In this document: positions 1 to 6,009 of the stretch, piece after piece
Layout: each line of letters starts with the position of its first letter
How positions within the stretch are numbered: the first letter of the stretch is position 1
Assembly (NCBI GenBank): GCA_947424995.1
Contig: CANDYO010000032.1
Span: 1-15,622, forward strand
Reading direction: 5' to 3'
DNA: 15,622 nucleotides
Source: Rickettsiales bacterium
GTDB taxonomy: Bacteria > Pseudomonadota > Alphaproteobacteria > Rickettsiales > CANDYO01
The notes under the pieces: model-generated
Seen by the model: the letters and a program-made list of their open reading frames with translations, nothing else
The model's database searches: none
What the model was told of the DNA's origin: nothing
Translations under genes and position numbers: made by a program

Positions 1-127
1 GGTAAAACCTTCTGAATTACTATTGTGTCTGGAGGTGAAAACACAGAAGAAATTTGTAAAAAATGACAAAAACCATGTCAAGAAAAAAATGCAAAATTAT
101 TAAAAATATTGCGCTAAATCACTACCG
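1..127 (+). other. Decayed or partial left-edge sequence
   Basis: No intact gene is visible here. One frame is open from position 2 to a stop at 101-103 and could be the last 33 codons of a gene entering from the left. Another frame gives ankyrin-protein-like lysine-rich residues but has stops near 13, 64 and 112, and it would run into the following ankyrin frame only through a shift near 127-130. A GGAGGTG sequence at 31-37 has no start codon at a suitable distance except the overlapping GTG. The best reading is the tail of an upstream gene or the eroded 5' part of the ankyrin gene; the sequence alone does not decide. Confidence 0.3.
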
Positions 128-1069
128 GTGAATAGTTACGATGGATTAATTGAACGTGGAGTAAGTCTTATTCGTTTAGACAAAATAGGTAGAGGCGGTA
201 AAGGTGCGGAAGGGCGTAAGAAAAAAAATCGTGATGGTGGCAATGCACTGCATTGTGCAATAGATAGTGGTAATACTAATATTGTAAGATCTATTTTAGC
301 TGCTGCTGGTAATCTTAAGGTAAAAGATAAGGATGGCAATGAAATAGCTTATATTGATATTTTAGATGGTAATGGAGTCTCGGCTTTAAAGAAGGCTCAA
401 TTTCATGGTTATACTGAGATAGCAGGGTTATTAGAAGAGAAGGGTGCTAATAAAGAAATTGGAACAATGCCTCATCAAAATATAGAAGAAAATCAACGCA
501 AGTTAAAAAATCTTGGAAGATATATTAAACAAGGTAAAGATGATCAAGCAGTAGAGTTAATTACAACTATGAGTATAGAAGACTTAAATTCTTTAGTTGA
601 AGGAAAAAGAACAGCTTATAGATTAGCAATTGAAACCAATAGACCTAAGATATTAGATGCGTTAAAAGAAAGAGGAATTAATACTACTATAGAGAGCCGC
701 CAATATGTAAATGCTCTTGATATTGCTCAAAGAACAGGCAACCCTGCTATTGTAAATAGAGTTATAGAATATTCTGTTGATATGGATGGTGCGAGTGGAG
801 TTTTACCTCTATATAGCAATGCAGGTAGTAATAATCTTATCCAAGATCAAGTTTATCAACCCAATCCATTAGAACCTACAGCAGTTCCAAGGCTTAGAGG
901 TGGAGTGCCACAACAAGATAATAGTTCATATGTCAGCAATATTGGAGCAGCAGCAGTAGGAGTAGCCCTAGGAGCCACCCTTATAGCGGTAGGTCGTCAA
1001 GCTATTAAAGCGGCTGGTAAATGGACTACGCGTACTAGTGAGAAAAAATATGAAGAGAAAGGAAAGTAG
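128..1069 (+). CDS. Ankyrin-repeat protein with C-terminal hydrophobic segment
   Basis: The 313-residue product reads as an ankyrin-repeat protein. Residues about 37-110 carry two repeats with the usual G-x-x-A-L/h-x-A pattern (NALHCAIDSGN, then a GVSALKKAQFHGYTEIAGLL stretch). Residues about 120-220 carry further degenerate repeats (TAYRLAIETNRPKILDAL; NALDIAQRTGNPAIVNRVIE). An Ala/Gly-rich hydrophobic stretch at about 270-289 could be a membrane anchor, followed by a basic tail. Ankyrin repeats mediate protein-protein binding, and in intracellular bacteria such proteins are often secreted effectors; an effector role here is inference. The only usable start is GTG at 128, with an in-frame stop at 101-103 and no Shine-Dalgarno sequence, so the gene may be 5'-truncated. 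The stop codon lies in a pentanucleotide repeat. Confidence 0.75.
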   Translation: MNSYDGLIERGVSLIRLDKIGRGGKGAEGRKKKNRDGGNALHCAIDSGNTNIVRSILAAAGNLKVKDKDGNEIAYIDILDGNGVSALKKAQFHGYTEIAGLLEEKGANKEIGTMPHQNIEENQRKLKNLGRYIKQGKDDQAVELITTMSIEDLNSLVEGKRTAYRLAIETNRPKILDALKERGINTTIESRQYVNALDIAQRTGNPAIVNRVIEYSVDMDGASGVLPLYSNAGSNNLIQDQVYQPNPLEPTAVPRLRGGVPQQDNSSYVSNIGAAAVGVALGATLIAVGRQAIKAAGKWTTRTSEKKYEEKGK

Positions 1070-1103
1070 AGTAGAGTAGAGTAGAGTAGAGTAGAGTAGA
1101 GTA
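1066..1103 (+). repeat. Pentanucleotide tandem repeat (GTAGA)7 plus GTA
   Basis: Seven perfect copies of GTAGA plus a partial GTA run from 1066 to 1103. The first copy supplies the TAG stop of the ankyrin gene. All three reading frames through a GTAGA array pass through the same 15-base cycle, which contains TAG, so changes in copy number cannot extend the protein. The array would change the spacing to the next gene, whose start is at 1153. Confidence 0.95.
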
Positions 1104-1152
1104 ATAACTATATTAGTTCGATTTTTTTAATACTTATGTAAGGAATAATTTT

Positions 1153-2118
1153 ATGGCTACTATTTTTGGGATATCCTCTATTTTTGATGTATCTAAATAT
1201 TATAGTCCTAATCTTCTTTTGGCAGGATATGACTTAAATTTAGCAGGAGATATTTTACCCGCTGAATGTCAGCAACCAAGAAAATTACTTCTTTGGATAG
1301 AGCTAGATTATTATATAGATGTTGCAGTCAAAGATTTGACGGCCTATCAAGCTGCGCTTTCAAAGCCAAATCCTACCTATGCTCAAGTGTATCGATTGCA
1401 AACTAGTTTAAGTGCTGATTTCAATAATATGAATAAAGTTGTAGATTCTATGTTAGATAATCCTTACATAAAGGCTCCGCTTAGAATTGTTTTTCTAAAA
1501 TCAGTACAATTTACAGAATTGTCTGCACAAATTATAAAAAATCAACAATCTAATGATATCTTACCTGCTACATATGTGACTGGTCTTTTAGAGGTTTTTC
1601 AAACTTTTAATCCTATGATAGATTATCAGTTAAATGTAGAAATGGACAAAACGGAGTTGAAGAAATTTGCGACTGATTTGAAAGTTGGAATAACCGCTAT
1701 CAAGCAATATCAGGCTGCGGTTTTAGCAGGTACGTCTACGGATGATTTATTGCTTTTTCAAGCAAACATTGGTGAAAGTCTTCTTGGTATACAAACTGAT
1801 ACTAGTAGTCTGATGCTAACCGAGAGTGTTGGAAGTAAATTTTATAACTTTATAGCTGAAGTTAGTACTTCTCTAGCGCAACTACAATCAGATATTGATA
1901 ACAAAAGATATGAGACAGTAATCCTTAAGACGATTATATCTCCGGGAGTAGAAGGGGACATTGTAAGTAATGTCTTACCTAGAGGAGATATGAATGTTTT
2001 ACTAACAAATCTAGAAGCTGATAGTGCGTATATGATCAATGTACTAAAAAGTGGTGTTTTAGATGATATGATCAGTGGATGTGTTGCTGCTATTGTAGAT
2101 GGTATCATTGCTTGGTAG
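1153..2118 (+). CDS. Hypothetical protein, 321 residues
   Basis: I do not recognise this protein. It starts with ATG 9 bases after an AGGA ribosome binding site (GTAAGGAATAATTTT). The sequence looks mostly helical, with regularly spaced Leu/Ile and Gln/Asp, no obvious signal peptide, no clear membrane segment and no catalytic motif that I can name. It follows the ankyrin gene by 83 bases on the same strand and may share its transcript. Its last codons (TGG TAG) form the left arm of a strong hairpin. It could be a lineage-specific effector or structural protein; that is a guess from context only. Confidence 0.75.
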   Translation: MATIFGISSIFDVSKYYSPNLLLAGYDLNLAGDILPAECQQPRKLLLWIELDYYIDVAVKDLTAYQAALSKPNPTYAQVYRLQTSLSADFNNMNKVVDSMLDNPYIKAPLRIVFLKSVQFTELSAQIIKNQQSNDILPATYVTGLLEVFQTFNPMIDYQLNVEMDKTELKKFATDLKVGITAIKQYQAAVLAGTSTDDLLLFQANIGESLLGIQTDTSSLMLTESVGSKFYNFIAEVSTSLAQLQSDIDNKRYETVILKTIISPGVEGDIVSNVLPRGDMNVLLTNLEADSAYMINVLKSGVLDDMISGCVAAIVDGIIAW

Positions 2119-2148
2119 TCAAGAAATAAGATTTATTTTTGACTACCA
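2113..2148. terminator. Strong hairpin between convergent genes
   Basis: TGGTAGTCAA (2113-2122) pairs with TTGACTACCA (2139-2148). The inner AAATAA/TTATTT extends the stem to about 16 bp with one bulge and a loop of about 3 bases. The left arm includes the TGG TAG end of the upstream CDS. It lies between convergent genes (ends at 2118 and 2166). No T-run follows on either strand, so intrinsic termination is uncertain; transcript protection is an alternative. Confidence 0.5.
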
Positions 2149-2165
2149 GCCCAAGAGAAGATGAA

Positions 2166-2897
2166 TTATTTTTTCATTTTATTGAGCATGCTATTTTTTA
2201 TATATAGTGCCATACCATGTGCATTACTTTTGCTTTTTGTATCTACCCTTATAAAGCCTTGTTTTAATAAGAAGTCATCTAACTGAGTGATTAATGAGCT
2301 ATTATAACGGTCAGTATAATTAACTTCAGAAATTATAAAGTCGATTTGCTTCAAGATATTAACAGCGCCTCGTAATGCCATTAATTCTGCACCCTCTACA
2401 TCTATTATTATAGCATTAAAGATATTTCTATCAGCAATATTTTGTAAGAAATCATCTAGCCTTTTAGTTTGAACTTTTACTATTTTATCAGAAGCAGTTG
2501 TTTTTTTATCCAGGTCAAAGAATAATGAGCCTGGTTGTTTGTCATCATTAATCTTAAAATATGCTTCGCCATTTTTATCAGTTGCTGCAAAGGAAAAGAC
2601 TTTTATTCTTGAGTTTTTACTGAATGTTTTTTCAAGATCAGCAGAGGTTTTTGGATCAGCATCTATCCAAATAATATCATTTATTTTTAGTTTTTTGTAT
2701 AACTCTGCTTCATAAAACTTCGAAGCTCCTATGTGAATAAGTCCATTTACTTTAAGTTGAAAAGTATTTATAGCTATTTCGAGTAAAGATACCTGATATT
2801 TATTAGTATTATCATTGTTTGCAAATGCTTCTAGGTAAGGCGCAATAAAGATTAAAAGTGCACAGCTAAAAGTCTTTAAAATTTTTATTAATGACAT
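2166..2897 (-). CDS. Exported FkbM-family methyltransferase
   Basis: The product is a 243-residue SAM-dependent methyltransferase of the FkbM type, a family that O-methylates sugars and other small or polymeric substrates. SAM-fold motif I is near residues 53-62 (LIHIGASKFY), an acidic strand end IDADP at 78-82, and the FkbM signature IDVEGAELMALRG at 165-177. Residues 1-26 form a typical signal peptide: a lysine, a hydrophobic core about 9-20 and a probable cleavage after AFA (24-26). Export is odd for an enzyme needing SAM. ATG at 2897 has a good ribosome binding site (AAGGAGT, 6 bases upstream). A promoter with a perfect TTGACA lies 40-70 bases upstream. It is divergent from the M20 gene. 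The substrate is unknown. Confidence 0.85.
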   Translation of the reverse strand: MSLIKILKTFSCALLIFIAPYLEAFANNDNTNKYQVSLLEIAINTFQLKVNGLIHIGASKFYEAELYKKLKINDIIWIDADPKTSADLEKTFSKNSRIKVFSFAATDKNGEAYFKINDDKQPGSLFFDLDKKTTASDKIVKVQTKRLDDFLQNIADRNIFNAIIIDVEGAELMALRGAVNILKQIDFIISEVNYTDRYNSSLITQLDDFLLKQGFIRVDTKSKSNAHGMALYIKNSMLNKMKK

Positions 2898-2937
2898 GTT
2901 ATAACTCCTTTGATTATTAAAAATAGCGGTAGGTTAA

Positions 2938-2966
2938 ATGCTATCAATTGAACTATTGGTTGTCAA
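2938..2966 (-). promoter_or_regulatory. Sigma-70-type promoter for the FkbM gene
   Basis: Read on the minus strand, TTGACA (2961-2966) and TAGCAT (2938-2943) are separated by 17 bases. The -35 box is a perfect consensus and the -10 box matches 4 of 6. It would start transcription near 2931, about 33 bases before the ATG. Confidence 0.5.
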
Positions 2967-3075
2967 TTCCATTATTTTGTTCGAGGTTAATTTATCCTTT
3001 ACATTTAGAGCTTAGAGTGGGAAAATATTATTTTAAGAATTAGTTTGTATATTCACACATGATAAAAAAGCCATT

Positions 3076-4236
3076 ATGAAGAAAATTTTACAAAGTTTAT
3101 TAGATGAGATTATTGAAATACGCCATCAAATGCATCAAGCTCCTGAACTTGCTAAGCAGGAAAAATACACGGCTTTATTAGTGAGTAATACTCTCAAAAA
3201 ATATGGTTATGATGTTAAAGAAAAGATTGGTGGTTATGGAGTATCGGCGGTATTGGATTCTGGTAGGCCTGGAAAAACCGTTGCTCTGCGAGCTGAAATG
3301 GATGCGTTGCCTATCCACGAGCAAACTCGTTTAGCTTATAAGTCTATTCATGACAATGTGATGCATGCTTGCGGTCATGATGGGCATACCGCTACTTTAT
3401 TGATGGTAGCTATAGCATTAATTTCTTGTAAAGATAGGTTTAAAGGGAAAATTAAGTTTATTTTTCAGCCAGCAGAGGAAACTGGTTCTGGCACTTTGGC
3501 GATGGTAAACGCTGGAATATTAGAGAATCCAAAAGTGGATGCCATTTTTGCTTATCATAATACACCTAAATCTGAAGCTGGTTTGTTTAAGACTAAGATA
3601 GGCTGTTTAATGGCTGGGCAAGATACATTTAATATAACTATTAAGGGACGTGGAGGGCACGCAGCTCATCCTGATATGACTATCGATCCTATTTATATTG
3701 GTTCTCTATTAATCCAAGCAATACAAAGTATTGTTAGTAGATTTAATTCTCCAGTAGAGCCATTAATTATTTCGGTGACTCAATTTCATAGTGGGACTAC
3801 TCATAACGTAATTCCAGAAATTGCATGTATTAACGGTACAATTCGTACTTGCTCAGTAGAAAATCGTCAAAAAATGAAGCAAAAATTAGTAGAATTAACT
3901 AAGAGTATAGCTGAGAGCTTTGGAGCTAAGGCTGAAATAGAGTATCAATATTGTTTTCCTCCCACTATCAACTATAAAGACGAAACCGAATTAGCATTAA
4001 AAACGGCTAAGGAAGTTATAGGAGAGGAAAATGCGAGCTATTTAGAGCAGCAGAGTATGGCTTCCGAAGACTTTTCTTATTATTTAGAAAAAGTTCCAGG
4101 ATGTTTTTTCTTTATAGGGAATGGAATTGACAAAGGTATGGTGCATACCTCTAAGTATGAATTTAATGATAAGATTATTACAACGGCTGCTGAAATAATG
4201 GCCCAAGTGGCTATTAATTACTTGAATAGAGAGTAG
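3076..4236 (+). CDS. M20 family metallopeptidase / amidohydrolase
   Basis: This 386-residue protein belongs to the M20D group (hippurate, N-acyl-amino-acid and IAA-amino-acid amidohydrolases), cytosolic enzymes that remove acyl groups from amino acids or cut small peptides using two metal ions. Family motifs occur in order: RHQMHQAPEL (16-25), the metal site MHACGHDGHTA (96-106; Cys99, His101), the catalytic QPAEE pair (Glu134, Glu135), His161, the dimerisation-domain GRGGHAAHP (191-199), THNVIP, and a C-terminal ASEDFSYYL followed by a HT metal-ligand position. The length is normal and all key residues appear present, so it should be active. The start lacks a clear ribosome binding site. It is transcribed divergently from the FkbM gene. 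The exact substrate cannot be told from sequence. Confidence 0.93.
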   Translation: MKKILQSLLDEIIEIRHQMHQAPELAKQEKYTALLVSNTLKKYGYDVKEKIGGYGVSAVLDSGRPGKTVALRAEMDALPIHEQTRLAYKSIHDNVMHACGHDGHTATLLMVAIALISCKDRFKGKIKFIFQPAEETGSGTLAMVNAGILENPKVDAIFAYHNTPKSEAGLFKTKIGCLMAGQDTFNITIKGRGGHAAHPDMTIDPIYIGSLLIQAIQSIVSRFNSPVEPLIISVTQFHSGTTHNVIPEIACINGTIRTCSVENRQKMKQKLVELTKSIAESFGAKAEIEYQYCFPPTINYKDETELALKTAKEVIGEENASYLEQQSMASEDFSYYLEKVPGCFFFIGNGIDKGMVHTSKYEFNDKIITTAAEIMAQVAINYLNRE

Positions 4237-4254
4237 CGCTAAGTCTCTATTAGC

Positions 4255-4395
4255 TGAATAAGCGCTTAGCGCGTCGTCCCTCTGGCGAGCCGCTTTAGCT
4301 AAGCGACCGGAGATCTCAGGAGTTTATTCCCTTATAAGATCCCCGATCTCAGAAAACTAGGCTTTGCCCAGTTTTTCTTCGTCAGGGATGACGCG
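4255..4395. repeat. Palindromic repeat element, copy A (intergenic)
   Basis: A GC-richer stretch ending in inverted sequences CGCGTCGTCCCT (4271-4282) and AGGGATGACGCG (4384-4395) aligns along its whole length with the copy at 4989-5109. Conserved blocks include the CTTAGCGCGTC start, GCCGCTTTAGC, GCGACCGG, ATCTCAGGAGTTT, AAGATCCCCGATCTC and CGTCAGGGAT. It is about 20 bp longer than the other copy because of an inner hairpin (AAAACT...GCCCAGTTTTT) at about 4353-4378. Upstream, GCGCTAAG (4236-4243) can pair with CTTAGCGC (4265-4272) just after the M20 stop and may act in 3' end formation. Both copies lie in the same orientation. Confidence 0.85.
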
Positions 4396-4412
4396 TATTT
4401 TAATGATTTTTG

Positions 4413-5138
4413 CTATTCCTCCATACATTCCTTATATTTCCAACAATCTACTAAGTGATCATTCACCATACCTACTGCTTGCATATAAGCGTAGATAATT
4501 GTGGAGCCAACGAATTTCATTCCCCTTTTTTTTAGGTCTTTAGAGAAAGCATCGCTTTCTTTTGAGATAGCTGGAAGATCCTTAAGAGTTTCCCATTTAT
4601 TAATGATAGGTTTGCCGCCAACAAAGCTCCAAGCATAGTCGTTAAAGCTACCGAATTCTTTTTGGATTTCCAAGAAAATTATTGCATTATTTCGTGTAGA
4701 AAATATCTTTAAGCGGTTGCGAATTATTGCTGGATTGAGCATTAAAGCTTCTAGTTCTTGATCGCTCATCAACGCAACCTTAACTGGATCAAAATTTTTA
4801 AATAGGTTGCGATAGCCTTCACGTTTTTTAAGGATGGTTTCCCAGTTTAAACCAGCTTGTGCACCTTCTAGAATTAACATTTCAAAATGTTTATTATCAT
4901 CATAAACTGGAACTCCCCATTCTTGATCATGATATTCTTCATAATGTGGCTTACCACTACCAACCCATCCACATCTAATCCTCATTGTTGAATGAACACT
5001 TAGCGCGTCATCCCTGGCAAGCCGCTTTAGCGGCGCGACCGGTAATCTCAGGAGTTTTTTCCTCACAAGATCCCCGATCTCGGACTTCGTTCTCGTCAGG
5101 GATAACGCGGGAAATGGTATAATCTTGTCGTTATTCAT
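4413..5138 (-). CDS. tag: DNA-3-methyladenine glycosylase I with palindromic-element insertion
   Basis: This is Tag, the base-excision-repair enzyme that removes 3-methyladenine from alkylated DNA. From residue 52 the protein matches the family: RCGW (55-58), YHDQEWGVP (69-77), LEGAQAGLNW (90-99; Glu91 and Trp99 of the base pocket), KKRGMKFVGSTI, and C-terminal NDHLVDC. The zinc ligands Cys56, His70, His228 and Cys232 are all present. Residues about 10-48 are not part of the family; they are encoded by a palindromic repeat element, in frame. E. coli Tag begins two residues before the equivalent of RCGW, so ATG at 4985 (Met52) could serve as a start, but it has no ribosome binding site. ATG at 5138 has AGGA 8-9 bases upstream and a good promoter, so I chose it. 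Confidence 0.92.
   Translation of the reverse strand: MNNDKIIPFPALSLTRTKSEIGDLVRKKLLRLPVAPLKRLARDDALSVHSTMRIRCGWVGSGKPHYEEYHDQEWGVPVYDDNKHFEMLILEGAQAGLNWETILKKREGYRNLFKNFDPVKVALMSDQELEALMLNPAIIRNRLKIFSTRNNAIIFLEIQKEFGSFNDYAWSFVGGKPIINKWETLKDLPAISKESDAFSKDLKKRGMKFVGSTIIYAYMQAVGMVNDHLVDCWKYKECMEE
4989..5109. repeat. Palindromic repeat element, copy B, inside tag
   Basis: This second copy of the element at 4255-4395 lies wholly within the 5' part of tag. Its ends are inverted (CGCGTCATCCCT at 5004-5015; AGGGATAACGCG at 5098-5109) and it contains an inner perfect palindrome GCCGCTTTAGCGGC. Read in the tag frame it is free of stops and encodes about 40 basic residues between MNNDKIIPF and the conserved RCGW. 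The intergenic copy A read in the equivalent frame contains stops. The arrangement matches what is known of Rickettsia palindromic elements that are tolerated inside genes. Confidence 0.85.
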
Positions 5139-5171
5139 AATCTATTTCCTAAAAATGCTATTCGCTAAAGC

Positions 5172-5200
5172 TATATAAAAATTGTATATTATATTATCAA
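5172..5200 (-). promoter_or_regulatory. Promoter for tag
   Basis: On the minus strand TTGATA (5195-5200) and TATATA (5172-5177) are separated by exactly 17 bases. Both boxes match consensus at 5 of 6 positions. Transcription would begin near 5165, giving a leader of about 27 bases to the ATG at 5138, with AGGA in between. Confidence 0.6.
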
Positions 5201-5210
5201 CATAATATAC
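5184..5210. promoter_or_regulatory. Perfect inverted repeat, candidate operator
   Basis: GTATATTAT (5184-5192) and ATAATATAC (5202-5210) are perfect 9-bp inverted arms around a 9-base spacer. The spacer contains the -35 box of the tag promoter, and the right arm ends 12 bases before the ATG of the DUF218 gene. The position suits a dimeric regulator of one or both divergent genes, or a hairpin in the DUF218 leader. AT-rich palindromes also arise by chance. Confidence 0.35.
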
Positions 5211-5222
5211 AGCAGAAAATTT

Positions 5223-5885
5223 ATGGATTTTAGTAAACAAAGAGAAATTCTTAAAAAACCACCAGTACCAATTTTAAGTAAAGAAAAGATAGACGTACTC
5301 ATGCAATTATGTTTCTTAAAAGATAATGCTCTGAGCCAAAAGAACATCGATAGTGTTTTTATGTTTGGTACTCCTATTTCGTTAGATAAAGCTATCCAGG
5401 CTATATTGCCACTAGTACAAAAACCTCAAGTCAGAAAATTAATACTTACAGGTGGTGCTCCAACTTACTGTGATTCACATAAAATAATAAAGTCAGAAGC
5501 TGAACTTTTATATGATCGAATAAAAAATGATCTTCCAGGCCATATAGAAGTTTATCTAGAAAAAGAATCCTATAATTCTAAGGAAAATGTGGCTAATTCT
5601 TTAGCTTATTTACAAAATACTAGTTCAGTAGCTATAGTTACTAAGAATTTTGCTAGTGGAAGGCATTATCTCACCTTTAAAAAGTTTTTTCCTGATATCA
5701 AAATTTATCATCAATCATTTTCAGTATTATATCCTGATTCAAAATTTTACTTAACCAAAGATGATTGGTTTAAGCATGAAGAACATCTCAGTAGAGTATG
5801 GGGAGAATTTTTAAGAATTAAAGCTTATGGAGAGCGTGGTGATATAGAATTTGAAGAGATAAGAGAATTAGTTGAAAAAATTTAA
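5223..5885 (+). CDS. DUF218 / YdcF-ElyC-SanA-like protein
   Basis: The 220-residue protein resembles the DUF218 (YdcF-like) fold, a Rossmann-like family with members tied to envelope integrity and nucleotide or SAM binding, but whose reaction is mostly unknown. The visible signature is a strand-turn VFMFGTP (45-51), KLILTGG (72-78) followed by a SEAELLYDRI helix (91-100), the ESYNSKENVANSL segment (115-127, the usual E..S..T/S.EN block), and VAIVTKNFASGRHYLTFKKFF (136-156). Unlike SanA and ElyC it has no N-terminal membrane segment, so it is probably cytosolic. It is divergent from tag with 84 bases between the starts. No strong ribosome binding site precedes the ATG. Confidence 0.75.
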   Translation: MDFSKQREILKKPPVPILSKEKIDVLMQLCFLKDNALSQKNIDSVFMFGTPISLDKAIQAILPLVQKPQVRKLILTGGAPTYCDSHKIIKSEAELLYDRIKNDLPGHIEVYLEKESYNSKENVANSLAYLQNTSSVAIVTKNFASGRHYLTFKKFFPDIKIYHQSFSVLYPDSKFYLTKDDWFKHEEHLSRVWGEFLRIKAYGERGDIEFEEIRELVEKI

Positions 5886-5942
5886 TTTAAAACTCTTGCT
5901 GTAATTACCAGAAATTGAAGATTTTTCTTAACGGTTAATTAA

Positions 5943-5979
5943 GTAATATCGCTGATACTTGAGTTAAAGTTGATATTAC
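5943..5979. promoter_or_regulatory. Inverted repeat upstream of the coiled-coil membrane gene
   Basis: GTAATATC (5943-5950) and GATATTAC (5972-5979) are perfect 8-bp inverted arms with a 21-base spacer, 30 bases before the next ATG. This could be an operator or leader hairpin. I could not identify a convincing promoter here. Confidence 0.25.
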
Positions 5980-6009
5980 GAAATACAACCTAAAAAAGGA
6001 GATCAGATT

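Noticed and set aside
63..131. Short ATG frame overlapping the ankyrin GTG by GTGA
   Set aside because: Only 22 codons, lysine-rich composition expected from poly-A DNA, and no ribosome binding site.
136..339. Minus-strand frame of 67 codons within the ankyrin gene
   Set aside because: It lies wholly antisense to ankyrin repeats, and its Pro/Leu-rich composition is that of a shadow frame.
1066..1103. Phase variation of the ankyrin C-terminus by the GTAGA array
   Set aside because: All frames through the repeat contain TAG within five codons, so copy number cannot produce a longer protein.
1842..2108. Minus-strand frame of 88 codons within the 1153-2118 gene
   Set aside because: It is antisense to a longer ORF with a better ribosome binding site.
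4255..5109. Insertion sequence or composite transposon around tag
   Set aside because: The flanking copies are short palindromes in the same orientation with no transposase or target duplication seen, so they look like non-autonomous repeats and not a transposon carrying tag.
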